From Desulfobacterales bacterium (GTDB taxonomy: Bacteria > Desulfobacterota > Desulfobacteria > Desulfobacterales > SURF-7): a DNA stretch of 40,486 bases. The stretch lies in assembly GCA_028277765.1 (NCBI GenBank), contig JANQFQ010000084.1:1-40486 (forward strand). Direction: 5' to 3'. Each line of letters starts with the position of its first letter. Positions within the stretch are counted from its first letter, which is position 1. The translations under genes and the position numbers were made by a program. This document shows, piece after piece, positions 1 through 8,567 of the stretch. The notes under the pieces are model-generated. The model was not told the origin of the DNA and did no database searches. It was given only the letters and a program-made list of their open reading frames with translations.

Positions 1-13
1 ACTCCACAAAAAG

Positions 14-1168
14 ATGGCCCCTGCTTCAAGCATCAGAAGTTTCATACAGAGACTGTTTGTCCCTTTTAAAATAAAAATCCCCTTGCAGTTTGCCGCAACC
101 GCAGCCATTTGTGTCCTGGTCTTTTTTGTTGTCAATACACCGGAAATACAAAAAGAACTATCTGAATTAACTACAGAAACCAGAACTGCCCAAAAACAGA
201 AGCCATCAACAAAAGCGGTTGAAAAAAAGACAGCTGATACACCCGGATCCGGGGATTATGATAATTTCCAGAGAGGATTTCTAGACAAGACCGCACCAAG
301 TCCTCAACCTGGAAAAAAACTGGAATTAGTTGAAATTGAAGAAGAATCCGGGCTTTATTCATTTAGTGGAGCTGAAGACGTTGAAGTGCCTGAAGAAAAA
401 AAATATTACAGAAAAAAAGTTGAACCTGAACCTGTAACGGAAAAACCGGTTTTAGGTGGAACCGTTAAGCACCATAAGCAACTGGCGCCTTCTGTTAGTA
501 ATAAGCCGATTGAGCTTGCCCTTTTACTTACTCCTGAAAAAGATAAGATGTCTATTTCAGGCAAAGGATCCAGCGTTAAAAGCCCTGCTTCTCCAATAGA
601 AAAACGATCTGCTGTAAAAAGAATAAAAAGTGAAGAAAACAAGAGGATGTCAGTGAATTATGGAACAAATGCTGAAACAACGTTGACGCCGCCCATAGAA
701 GAAGAAATACTTGGAGATGCAGCGACTGTTGCTGATGAAGATCAGGTCATCGCAGAAACGGTAGAAGACTTATCACGGGCTAAAACTGATACAGAAAAGC
801 CTAAAGATACACCCGGCATTGCAACGGTTATATCTGAAGAAGATGTTGTGGGAACCATGGTCTCGCGTTCAGAAAAACCAAGAAAGCCTGAAACCTTGGT
901 AAAAACAAAAAAAGCGCTCCACTCTCCTGACAAACAATATAAAGGTATTCAGAAAACGCTTCAGGAAATTATCAACAGTGTTAACGGGAAATTACTTGCT
1001 ACAACACTCAAGGATCCCCCCAGGTACAGGGTAGAAATTCCAACTGAAAATTACGCCCTATTCTGTAAAAAACTGAATAATATCGGAAGGTTCATATCCC
1101 CTCCCCCTCCTCTTCCCGGCATTGAAGGGGAAACAGTCCAGGTCATTGTAAAGCTTACCAATAACTGA
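14..1168 (+). CDS. Membrane protein resembling a DUF2275-type anti-sigma factor, probably 5'-truncated by the window edge
   Basis: The protein has one membrane segment near residues 20-42, a long low-complexity Lys/Glu/Pro-rich region (about 45-310), and a compact C-terminal domain (about 315-384) ending in an IVKLT strand. This layout, with a basic stretch before the helix and a small periplasmic C-terminal domain, resembles DUF2275 proteins of Deltaproteobacteria, which carry a cytoplasmic zinc-finger anti-sigma domain upstream of the helix. No zinc finger is visible and the frame is open to the first base, so the real start is probably outside the window. That is an inference from recalled family architecture. 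The 3' end overlaps the convergent SGNH gene by 14 bp. A sigma-E-like promoter lies 1.2 kb downstream, which fits an ECF sigma/anti-sigma locus here. The DUF2275 assignment is uncertain. Confidence 0.5.
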   Translation: MAPASSIRSFIQRLFVPFKIKIPLQFAATAAICVLVFFVVNTPEIQKELSELTTETRTAQKQKPSTKAVEKKTADTPGSGDYDNFQRGFLDKTAPSPQPGKKLELVEIEEESGLYSFSGAEDVEVPEEKKYYRKKVEPEPVTEKPVLGGTVKHHKQLAPSVSNKPIELALLLTPEKDKMSISGKGSSVKSPASPIEKRSAVKRIKSEENKRMSVNYGTNAETTLTPPIEEEILGDAATVADEDQVIAETVEDLSRAKTDTEKPKDTPGIATVISEEDVVGTMVSRSEKPRKPETLVKTKKALHSPDKQYKGIQKTLQEIINSVNGKLLATTLKDPPRYRVEIPTENYALFCKKLNNIGRFISPPPPLPGIEGETVQVIVKLTNN

Positions 1169-2234
1169 CTCCTGATCTTTTCATAATAAAGTCCCTTACA
1201 TGATCTGCAATAAACAGATTCCCTTTATAAGACATGTGACGTATCCATTTCTGGTGGAAATAGCTGTTAAATTCTAATGGATCCCTTTCTTTAACATCAA
1301 GCAGCTGTGACGCAAGATTTAGTATACGTATATTGTCGTTTTTCTTCCCCTCAATATGAGCAATCAATGAAGCTGTCTGCTCCATCTGGTGTTTATTGAT
1401 ATGCCAAGGAGCCTGAACAAGAAAAACAACCCTGATATTTTTCCCCCTGATGTCATTCTCCAGCCGGTCCACAAGCAATTTTGCAATTTCAAAAGGCTGA
1501 TTATCTATTCTTTGGATATCAAATAGTGTACCAGAATACCAGTATTTTGGAGAAACAACGCTCATCATTTTATGAAAAAGAAAAGAATGACCGGATACAG
1601 ATCTGAAAGTATCTAAATTAAAATTTTTTCTGTAAGGAACCGGACTGTTTTTTTTAACAAGCTTTCTATCCTCTATTTCAAAATAAGGTTTTGACAAACC
1701 ATGCCTTACTGTTTCACTACAACGAATAACATCATCAGGGATAAAACTGACAATAAGGATATGGGGATGATATTTATTTAAAAGAAGTTCCGAACGTAAA
1801 ATGATCTGGTCAAACCCATAAGCTGGGACACCTGCATTCAGCACTTTATGATCGCCCATCTCCTCAAGTAATGAAGGCCAGGTTTCTTTATCAGCCACTT
1901 CATTGCAAAATGTAAAAGAATCACCCACTGCCAGAATATCAGGAACACCTTGAATGTTCTGCTTCCTTCCGTTTGAACGGATACCGTCATCAAGTAAATA
2001 TATTGTTTTATCCCACTTTTTAAATGAAGTATGAGAAGCTGGTGACCATCCAAGATCACTGTTAAACGAAAATAATTTCAAGCCATGATGCTTAATCAGA
2101 CCGCCGCCTTGTACAATGATCCAATTATTCATTCTACCGGTATAGAGAATAACGCTGATTTCAACAATACACCATACAAATAAGAAGCTTATTAGAACGA
2201 GAAGAATTTTCTTTAATATAGGATGGTTATTCAA
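1155..2234 (-). CDS. Membrane-anchored SGNH/GDSL-type hydrolase-like protein
   Basis: Residues 8-31 form an N-terminal signal anchor, putting the rest outside the cytoplasm. The block I GDSF motif has its nucleophile at Ser106, followed by a conserved-looking NAGVPAYG segment (133-140), typical of SGNH proteins related to acyl-transfer or deacylation of envelope polymers. The C-terminal HMSYKGN segment near residue 330 could supply the catalytic His. The substrate cannot be read from sequence; O-acetyl or lipid esterase activity is a family-level guess. The gene is convergent with the anti-sigma-like gene (14-bp overlap) and divergent from the VIT/VWA gene. The ATG at 2234 is the first in frame and precedes a normal signal anchor. 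Confidence 0.65.
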   Translation of the reverse strand: MNNHPILKKILLVLISFLFVWCIVEISVILYTGRMNNWIIVQGGGLIKHHGLKLFSFNSDLGWSPASHTSFKKWDKTIYLLDDGIRSNGRKQNIQGVPDILAVGDSFTFCNEVADKETWPSLLEEMGDHKVLNAGVPAYGFDQIILRSELLLNKYHPHILIVSFIPDDVIRCSETVRHGLSKPYFEIEDRKLVKKNSPVPYRKNFNLDTFRSVSGHSFLFHKMMSVVSPKYWYSGTLFDIQRIDNQPFEIAKLLVDRLENDIRGKNIRVVFLVQAPWHINKHQMEQTASLIAHIEGKKNDNIRILNLASQLLDVKERDPLEFNSYFHQKWIRHMSYKGNLFIADHVRDFIMKRSGVSYW

Positions 2235-2405
2235 AGTGATGACCGTTATATGCAGCTTTGATTTTGATAAAAATAACTGTCTGATTTCAGTTGGTTGTTT
2301 TCTGAATAAATGATTAATACAGAACCTTGTTTAAGTCAAACCATGCGCATACTTAACCCTAACGTTGCATAAAAATTATTCTATAATCTGTCATTCAAAA
2401 ATTCG

Positions 2406-2433
2406 GGAACTTTTTTATCTCCTTTTTGTCTAA
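2406..2433 (+). promoter_or_regulatory. Sigma-E/ECF-type promoter for the VIT/VWA gene
   Basis: GGAACTT (2406-2412), a 15-base spacer (2413-2427) and GTCTAA (2428-2433) match the E. coli sigma-E consensus exactly, including spacing. Transcription should start near 2440, giving a leader of about 70 nt to the ATG at 2509. A strong Shine-Dalgarno (AAAGGAGG) lies near 2497-2504. Confidence 0.75.
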
Positions 2434-2508
2434 AGAGACAGAAAGCAGCACGAAAGCAAAAGGAAAGATCAATTAACAAAGACAGTTAAAGACAAAAGGA
2501 GGCTAAAA

Positions 2509-4956
2509 ATGAAAACAAGAACCTTTCCTTCAATCCTGGTATGTTTATTTCTTTTTATGTTCATCACTGGCAGCGCGTTTGCCAATATAGAAAAAGACGG
2601 AGACAAAACCCTATCCCCCTATTTCTTTGTCCAGAGCGACGATCCTGAAACTGACCGGCTCCCTCTGAAATCGACTTCCGTTGATGTCAATATCTCAGGT
2701 GTAATCGCGGATGTCATTGTCACACAGGTATATAAGAATGAAGGGACACGTCTACTTGAAGCGATTTATGTATTCCCCGGCTCAACCAAAGCAGCTGTTT
2801 ACGGCATGAAGATGCAGGTGGGGGAACGGACCATTGAGGCAAACATTAAGAAACGTGAAGAGGCCCGCCAGGAATATGAGCAGGCAAAACAGAACGGCCA
2901 GAGCGCGTCCCTTTTGGAACAGCATCGGCCGAACGTCTTCCAAATGAACGTTGCCAATATCCTTCCAAAAGATGTGATAAAAGTCGAACTGAGATACACG
3001 GAACTTCTTGTGCCAACAGATGCTGTATATGAATTTGTCTACCCCACTGTTGTTGGGCCCAGGTATGTTGGTGGTGAAATGGCTGAAAATACTACGGAAA
3101 CATGGACCGCTAATCCTTATCTGCAGGAAGGAGAGCTGCCATCAACCGTCTTTGATATTACCGCTGGTATAAACGCTGGTCTACCGATTCAAGATATCAC
3201 CTGCCACACTCACAACGTCGGTATCAATTACACGGGAAAAAACAGCGCGTCTGTCACCCTTGACCCGTCTGAAAAACACAGTGCCAATAGGGATTATATC
3301 CTCAAATACAGACTGGCCGGAGGAAAAATTGAAACTGGTATGCTCCTGTATGAAGGGGAAAAGGAAAATTTTTTCCTCATCATGATGCAGCCGCCAAAAA
3401 GAGTAAAACCGGATCATATCCCTCCCCGTGACTATATGTTTATCGTAGATGTGTCAGGCTCCATGAACGGCTTCCCACTGGATATATCTAAAAAACTGCT
3501 AAAGGACCTGATCAGCGGCTTAAGGCCAAAAGACAGGTTCAATGTTCTTCTTTTTGCCGGCGGATCAACCGTCATGTCCGAGCAATCCATGCCTGCTACA
3601 AAAGAAAATATTCAAAAAGCGATTGATGTCATTGATCGCCAGCGGGGCGGCGGCGGCACCAATCTTCTGCCAGCCCTGAAAAAGGCGCTTGCCATGAAAG
3701 GTACTGAAGAGTATTCACGAAACATCGTGATCGCCACTGACGGTTATGTGACAGTTGAAGAACAGGCATTTGATTTAATTAGAAAAAATCTGGGCAATGC
3801 CAATATGTTCACCTTTGGAATCGGATCGAGCGTCAACCGCCACCTAATTGAAGGGATGGCAAGGATTGGCATGGGCGAACCCTTTGTACTTACTCATCCG
3901 GACCAGGCAAAGGAAAAGGCTGGAAAGTTCAGAAAACTGATTGAATCACCGGTTTTGACCAATATTGACATTGATTACAAAAAATTCAAGGTATATGACG
4001 TTGAACCTCCTTCCATCCCTGATGTTCTGGCTGAAAGGCCGGTCATTGTGTTTGGCAAATACAAAGGAAAACCAAAGGAAAAAATTGTTCTTAAGGGTAC
4101 ATCTGGTGAAAAAACATATAAAAATACAATCAATGTATCAGCAGTAAAACCGACAGAAAACAATTCAGCCCTCAGATATCTCTGGGCACGACACAGAATC
4201 GCTGTGCTGGCTGATTATAACCGTCTCCGCCCGAATGACGAACGGGTTCAGGAGGTGACAAACCTGGGGCTGACGTACAATCTCCTGACAGCATATACTT
4301 CTTTTATCGCCATCGATAAAGAGAAACGGGTTGTTGATGGCCAACCTGTTACGGTAAAACAACCTCTCCCTCTCCCCCACGGCGTATCAAACTATGCAGT
4401 AGGATATGGGGGTTTTTATGCTAATTCAGGTAAAAAATGCAGAAAGTCAATGGCTGTACCGGCACCAACATCCAAATATAAAGCCGGTGAATACACGGTT
4501 CATCAAGAAGTGAAACAGGTTCACCCAGGTACATCTTCTGATTCAGTTGAAGGAGACAAGCTTACGGAAGCAGAAACACCAATGGAAGAAAAGGTTGAGC
4601 AGACTGAAGTCGGCGCTAAAGAAGACATAAAAATGAGGATGTCGATTAAAATTGATGAAATAGATGTCAAGAAAGGGATTCCTGAAACCGCTATCAGCAG
4701 ACTGCTGAATAAGTATATGGAAGCGATCAATAGATGTTTTGTTGCTGCATCAGGTAAACAGGGTATCCCGAAAAAACTTAAAGTCATGCTCACGGTTGAT
4801 AAAACAGGAAAAATAATAAAAGTAAAAACAGGCTGGTCTTTCAATAAAAACAAACATCTTGAAAAGTGCCTCAGAAAACTGTTCAAAAGCCTGACATTCC
4901 CGACTCCTGGCAATGATGATAATGCCGAAGTGGCCGTGACATTTGTTAGACGTTAA
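2509..4956 (+). CDS. Exported VIT and von Willebrand factor A domain protein with AgmX/PglI-like C-terminus
   Basis: A signal peptide (residues 1-25, cleavage after AFA) is followed by a VIT domain (about 45-165) and a VWA domain (about 307-480) with an intact metal-binding MIDAS start, DVSGS (Asp314, Ser316, Ser318). A variable linker leads to a C-terminal domain (about 735-815) with two cysteines and a WSF...FPTPG...VAVTF pattern like the AgmX/PglI C-terminal family. VIT-VWA proteins mediate metal-dependent protein contacts. Bacterial versions are exported and often sortase targets, but this one has no LPXTG or C-terminal anchor, so it is probably periplasmic or secreted. A strong Shine-Dalgarno supports the ATG. 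The upstream ECF-type promoter suggests induction by envelope stress. The precise role is unknown. Confidence 0.85.
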   Translation: MKTRTFPSILVCLFLFMFITGSAFANIEKDGDKTLSPYFFVQSDDPETDRLPLKSTSVDVNISGVIADVIVTQVYKNEGTRLLEAIYVFPGSTKAAVYGMKMQVGERTIEANIKKREEARQEYEQAKQNGQSASLLEQHRPNVFQMNVANILPKDVIKVELRYTELLVPTDAVYEFVYPTVVGPRYVGGEMAENTTETWTANPYLQEGELPSTVFDITAGINAGLPIQDITCHTHNVGINYTGKNSASVTLDPSEKHSANRDYILKYRLAGGKIETGMLLYEGEKENFFLIMMQPPKRVKPDHIPPRDYMFIVDVSGSMNGFPLDISKKLLKDLISGLRPKDRFNVLLFAGGSTVMSEQSMPATKENIQKAIDVIDRQRGGGGTNLLPALKKALAMKGTEEYSRNIVIATDGYVTVEEQAFDLIRKNLGNANMFTFGIGSSVNRHLIEGMARIGMGEPFVLTHPDQAKEKAGKFRKLIESPVLTNIDIDYKKFKVYDVEPPSIPDVLAERPVIVFGKYKGKPKEKIVLKGTSGEKTYKNTINVSAVKPTENNSALRYLWARHRIAVLADYNRLRPNDERVQEVTNLGLTYNLLTAYTSFIAIDKEKRVVDGQPVTVKQPLPLPHGVSNYAVGYGGFYANSGKKCRKSMAVPAPTSKYKAGEYTVHQEVKQVHPGTSSDSVEGDKLTEAETPMEEKVEQTEVGAKEDIKMRMSIKIDEIDVKKGIPETAISRLLNKYMEAINRCFVAASGKQGIPKKLKVMLTVDKTGKIIKVKTGWSFNKNKHLEKCLRKLFKSLTFPTPGNDDNAEVAVTFVRR

Positions 4957-4979
4957 AATGTATTAAGACATAGATTTAG

Positions 4980-5186
4980 TAGGTTGTGTTTTTCAACCTA
5001 ACGTTAAGGATGCATCGGCGTGAAGAATGAGCGCCGGTGCATCTGTTTGTTGGGATTTGGCTTCATCATGATCTAAATCGAATTGCTCGATTCCATCAGT
5101 CACGCTATCAGCGTGATCGTGTCCAAGGCCATGCCCTTTCTCCACGGGATTTCCTTCGGTCACGATTTCGGTTTGGATGCTCCCAA
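4980..5186. repeat. Intergenic repeat: short hairpin plus family-1 copy A
   Basis: The 364-bp gap between the VIT/VWA gene and the histidine kinase is mostly repeat. TAGGTTG/CAACCTA forms a hairpin at 4980-5000, related to the GTAGGTTGGG palindromes elsewhere. Positions 5024-5186 are copy A of a roughly 165-bp family. Blocks such as GCATCTGTTTGTTGGGATTT, GAATTGCT and CACGGGATTTCCTTC recur, reverse-complemented, at 8113-8280 and 15553-15711. A 96-codon leftward ORF across this copy is not considered a gene. A short ACTTTAGGCACT relic lies at 5282-5293. Confidence 0.75.
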
Positions 5187-5320
5187 CAACATTACTCATT
5201 AAAGCAACAATGGCGATCACAAGGATCGCCACTACCAAATTGTCTTTTAATTTAAAATAAAGCAGAGCGGAGTGATACCACAACTTTAGGCACTATGTTT
5301 TTTTACTTTACCAGAAAGAA

Positions 5321-6901
5321 TCATCGTCTCAGCGGAATCTTAATAATAAACCTGGTGCCTGCTCCTGGAGCAGATTCCACATCCATGATACCGCCATGAT
5401 TTTCATGTATAATAAAATATGAAACAGAAAGGCCGAGACCAGTACCAGTGTCAGAACTTTTTGTCGTAAAAAAAGGTTCAAAGACCCTTTTCCTAACCTC
5501 TTCGGGCATACCAGGGCCATTGTCCTGGATCTCCACCCTAGCCATACCATTTTCCCGCATGATCTTTAGATTAAAACAAGGAGATGATGTGCCAGTCTCA
5601 TGCATCTCTTCAGCACCATTATTAAGGATATTCATAAATACCTGCTGTATCTTACCTGCTTCACACTCAACCTGCGGCATGTTAGCCTCATAATTCCGCA
5701 TAATACTTATGTCTCTGAAATTTAATTTTTTCTTCAGGCTGTATTCCTTAGAAACCAGATTAATGGTCATGTCCATCAGTTCAGTTAAATCATGAAGTGA
5801 AAATTCAGCCTCACTTTTTCTGCTAAAGGAGAGAACATTCTCGGTGATTTCTATCGCGCGGGTACCTGCTTCAATAATATCTTGGGCAATCTTATCAATT
5901 TCACGTCTGCTGGCATATTCCCTGACATGTTCAAGTAAAACACCGCACTTATCAGCGATTTCAATATTCTTCTGCATATCACCAAAGAGTCTGTTTCTAA
6001 TAATCTGTATATTCTGAATAATACCCGACAGTGGATTTCTTATCTCATGAGCGATTCCAGCTGCCAGCCCTCCCACAGACATCATCTTTTCAGTCTGAAT
6101 GATGATTTCCTGTAACCGTTTGCGCTCAGTTATATCCCTTACAATAGCCTGAAAAAAAATATCCTCTTTGATATCAATCCTGTTTATGGTAAGGTCTACA
6201 TCAAAATGAGTATTGTCCAGCCGTGTATGACTCCACTCAAGCATCTGTGTTTCTCCTGCCATCGCAGCCTCTGCGATCATAAAAATCTTTTCCGATGACA
6301 AGGTGCCATCCGGCTGCATTTCAGGAGAAAATGCAGCAGGTGTTTTTCCAATAATATCTTTAGGGCTGCATCCGAACATCTCCAGAACTTTGACATTACA
6401 ATCCGTAAAAACCGGCCCCTGGTCAGTATTTTGCAGAATAAAGATACCATCACTGGCTGATTCAAAAAGTTTCTGATATTTCTGTTCGCTCTGTTTACGT
6501 TCCGTTATATTGTGAATAGTACCATAAATTGTTACGACATCACCATCTGAATTATATTTGATACTACCCTTAAAATGACAGTTCTTTATTCTCCCTTTCT
6601 TGGTGATGATCCTTAAATCACCGGCGTAATCTGTTTTTTCTTCTATGGCCCGCGCACAAGCTGCTTCTATAGGTTTTATATCATCAGGATGATAGAGTTG
6701 TTTGATTGTCTCTGTGCTTGGTATAAAAGTTTTAGGATCACACTCAAAAATCCGGTATGTCTCATCTGACCACCAGACTTCTCCGGTCGCCATGTCAAAT
6801 TCCCAGCTCCCGATTTTAGCGACTTGTTGTGATTCATTAAGTCTATTCTTTAATCTCTCTACTTCCTGTGCAAGAGAATCTATTTCTCGTGAATTACTCA
6901 T
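5321..6901 (-). CDS. Orphan sensor histidine kinase with two PAS domains
   Basis: The order is a short coiled coil (5-25), PAS/PAC 1 (about 25-138, ending ITERK), PAS/PAC 2 (about 142-262, again ending DITERK), a HisKA dimerisation helix with phospho-acceptor His285 in AHEIRNP, and a HATPase_c domain with N box (NILNNGAEEM), G1 (DNGPGMP), F box (FEPFFTTK) and G2 (GTGLGL). All catalytic motifs are present. There is no membrane segment, so it is a cytoplasmic sensor that probably reads redox, ligand or energy state through PAS. No response regulator is adjacent, so the partner is elsewhere. The ATG at 6901 lacks a clear Shine-Dalgarno. No promoter is obvious in 6902-7090. Confidence 0.9.
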   Translation of the reverse strand: MSNSREIDSLAQEVERLKNRLNESQQVAKIGSWEFDMATGEVWWSDETYRIFECDPKTFIPSTETIKQLYHPDDIKPIEAACARAIEEKTDYAGDLRIITKKGRIKNCHFKGSIKYNSDGDVVTIYGTIHNITERKQSEQKYQKLFESASDGIFILQNTDQGPVFTDCNVKVLEMFGCSPKDIIGKTPAAFSPEMQPDGTLSSEKIFMIAEAAMAGETQMLEWSHTRLDNTHFDVDLTINRIDIKEDIFFQAIVRDITERKRLQEIIIQTEKMMSVGGLAAGIAHEIRNPLSGIIQNIQIIRNRLFGDMQKNIEIADKCGVLLEHVREYASRREIDKIAQDIIEAGTRAIEITENVLSFSRKSEAEFSLHDLTELMDMTINLVSKEYSLKKKLNFRDISIMRNYEANMPQVECEAGKIQQVFMNILNNGAEEMHETGTSSPCFNLKIMRENGMARVEIQDNGPGMPEEVRKRVFEPFFTTKSSDTGTGLGLSVSYFIIHENHGGIMDVESAPGAGTRFIIKIPLRR

Positions 6902-7097
6902 GAAGTTCTATTATACCCAATTTAGTTTTTAAGGTTATTTCAATCTAAATGACATTCAATTGTAAGGGATACAAGAATATGCGCTAAAAATAATAAGTAC
7001 CACAGATTGTTCTGTTCGGCAGTTGATTTATTTTAGAATATTCGCTTAGTAAAAAGCAAGATATATATGCCATTTATTAAGAATTAAACAATAGATG

Positions 7098-7126
7098 TTG
7101 ACAGTTCTGAAAAATAATTTTAGTAA
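7098..7126 (+). promoter_or_regulatory. Probable promoter of the thi4 riboswitch transcript
   Basis: A perfect -35 box TTGACA (7098-7103) and a 17-base spacer lead to a weak -10 (TAGTAA, 7121-7126). The predicted start, about 7133, lies just before the riboswitch, which supports the assignment. Confidence 0.5.
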
Positions 7127-7137
7127 TTGATTTGTTC

Positions 7138-7219
7138 GTTAGGGGTGTTGTTGTACGACTGAGAATCCGTAAACGGATACCCTTATCACCTGATCAGGAT
7201 AATGCCTGCGAAGGGAAAC
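7138..7219 (+). ncRNA. TPP (THI-box) riboswitch aptamer
   Basis: The diagnostic blocks occur in order: AGGGGTG, CTGAGA, ACCCTTATCACCTGATC, GGATAATGCCTGCG and the closing AAGGGAA. This is the thiamine pyrophosphate aptamer, with the P1 strands at its two ends. It lies about 80 nt upstream of the thi4 start and upstream of a terminator, so TPP binding should stop transcription. Confidence 0.95.
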
Positions 7220-7234
7220 GAAATGACTGCATTC

Positions 7235-7270
7235 AAACCGTTTCCCTTTACAGGGAGACGGTTTTTTGTT
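7235..7270 (+). terminator. Riboswitch-controlled intrinsic terminator
   Basis: A 13-bp stem with one G-U pair (7235-7247 with 7252-7264), loop TTAC and a T-rich tail (7262-7270) form a rho-independent terminator. Its left arm (7239-7248) is perfectly complementary over 10 bases to AAGGGAAACG (7211-7220), the 3' strand of aptamer P1. Terminator and antiterminator are therefore mutually exclusive. An ATG at 7202 lies inside the aptamer and is not the gene start. Confidence 0.9.
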
Positions 7271-7300
7271 TTAGACCTTTTTACAATAAAGGAGAATAAA

Positions 7301-8074
7301 ATGGAACTGAATGAAGTCATCATCACAAAAGCGATTATCGAAAAGTACAATGCCAAACTAATGGATAATCTTGATACCGACGTTGCCATCGTTGGGGGAG
7401 GTCCTGCTGGCATTGTCGCGGGATACTATCTTGCAAAAGCAGGAAAAAAAGTAGTCCTTTTTGAACGGAAGCTCAGTATCGGTGGGGGCATGTGGGGCGG
7501 GGGCATGATGTTTAATGAAATTGTTGTACAAGAGGCAGCCCTCCCTATTCTTGATGAATTCAATATCCGATATGAGAAGTTTGAAGAAGACCATTATACG
7601 TCGGATTCTATAGAAGCGATCACCGCCCTGACTTACAAGGCAGTTCAGGCAGGCCTGACCATATTTAACTGCGTGAGTGTCGAAGATGTAATGATGCGGA
7701 CCGAAGAGATAATCGGCCTTGTCATTAACTGGTCCCCGGTTGAAATGGCCGGACTTCATATTGATCCGTTAACAATGCGGTCAACGTTTGTTGTGGATGC
7801 AACCGGCCATGCCACAGAAGTAGTGAAAGTGGTTATGAAAAAAGTCCCTGGTGAACTCATGACACCAACCGGAAAAATTGAAGGGGAAAAATCGATGTGG
7901 TCAGACAAGGCAGAAACCCTCACCCTTGAAAATACTCGAGAAGTCTTCCCGGGTCTCTATGTGGCGGGCATGTCAGCCAATGCCACTTTTGGCGGACCTC
8001 GAATGGGACCGATATTCGGCGGCATGCTCCTTTCCGGCGAAAAAGTCGCAAAAGAGTTGATAGACAGGCTGTAA
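7301..8074 (+). CDS. thi4: Thi4-type thiazole synthase (sulfide-dependent form)
   Basis: Thi4 makes the adenylated thiazole moiety of thiamine from NAD and glycine. The 257-residue protein has an N-terminal dinucleotide-binding site ([11 protein letters not shown], 31-41), the [11 protein letters not shown] loop (61-71) and the C-terminal GLYVAGM...GGPRMGP flavoprotein-like signature. In the yeast suicide enzyme a cysteine donates sulfur in a C-x-D-P context. Here the matching segment is LHIDPL with His153, as in archaeal Thi4 proteins that use free sulfide catalytically. This suits a sulfidic anaerobe. The start is set at 7301 because AAAGGAG precedes it; an upstream in-frame ATG at 7202 is inside the riboswitch. 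The gene is monocistronic and TPP-regulated. Confidence 0.93.
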   Translation: MELNEVIITKAIIEKYNAKLMDNLDTDVAIVGGGPAGIVAGYYLAKAGKKVVLFERKLSIGGGMWGGGMMFNEIVVQEAALPILDEFNIRYEKFEEDHYTSDSIEAITALTYKAVQAGLTIFNCVSVEDVMMRTEEIIGLVINWSPVEMAGLHIDPLTMRSTFVVDATGHATEVVKVVMKKVPGELMTPTGKIEGEKSMWSDKAETLTLENTREVFPGLYVAGMSANATFGGPRMGPIFGGMLLSGEKVAKELIDRL

Positions 8075-8083
8075 GGGCATCAT

Positions 8084-8326
8084 AGTAGGTTGGGTTGAGC
8101 CGGAATATTTTAGCCTGAAGAATCGAAATCGAAATCGGGATCGCTATCGAAATCGAAACACATGGGGCTTGGATACGAAAAACTGAGGGAACCGAGCAAT
8201 TCGATCCCGATCCTGATAGCGATTTCGATCCCGATGAAACCAAATCCCAACAAACAGATGCATTGGGCGCTCATTTTCATTAAATACAAATCAGTTACTA
8301 AAATCGTAGGGTGGGCTGTGCCCACC
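8084..8326. repeat. Intergenic repeat cluster: GTAGGTTGGGTT element, family-1 copy B, GTAGGGTGGGC palindrome
   Basis: After thi4 a GTAGGTTGGGTTGAGCCG fragment (8084-8103) is followed by family-1 copy B (8113-8280), in opposite orientation to copy A and rich in ATCGAAATCG-like mini-repeats. A GTAGGGTGGGC-TGT-GCCCACC palindromic element closes it (8306-8326). Short ORFs here on both strands are repeat-derived. The rest of the spacer, to 8567, holds the promoter and palindrome of the next gene. Confidence 0.75.
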
Positions 8327-8387
8327 ATATGTTATACAGGTTGACTCGCTCATTCCATTAACGCCTACCATATTTTGCATATAAAAA

Positions 8388-8416
8388 TTGACACCCAGAC
8401 ATGTTTTGCCTATTAT
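8388..8416 (+). promoter_or_regulatory. Sigma-70 promoter of the cation efflux gene
   Basis: TTGACA (8388-8393), a 17-base spacer and TATTAT (8411-8416) give a near-consensus housekeeping promoter. It predicts a start near 8423 and a leader of about 145 nt. Confidence 0.75.
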
Positions 8417-8441
8417 CTTTCATATTTTACGGATTTGACTA

Positions 8442-8463
8442 AATACTTATATTTATAAGTATT
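8442..8463. promoter_or_regulatory. 22-bp perfect palindrome, candidate operator
   Basis: AATACTTATA and TATAAGTATT flank a 2-bp centre, making a perfect palindrome about 20 bp downstream of the predicted transcription start. Its size and position suit a dimeric repressor, plausibly metal-responsive given the efflux gene. No regulator gene is adjacent and the identity is unknown. Confidence 0.55.
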
Positions 8464-8567
8464 CGTCATTCCTCAGAATCTTCATTGCTGTTCAACAAAA
8501 ATTCAGAATTATGTTTGCTGATTCGAACGACAGATGATTATTTAACAATAGAGAGATTATATTACTT

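Noticed and set aside
4993-5283. 96-codon leftward ORF with a hydrophobic start
   Set aside because: It runs through family-1 repeat copy A, which recurs at two other non-coding sites; the ORF has no homology-like features or ribosome site.
7202-7300. Upstream in-frame start for thi4
   Set aside because: The codons lie inside the TPP aptamer and terminator; the ATG at 7301 has a proper Shine-Dalgarno and gives the normal Thi4 N-terminus.
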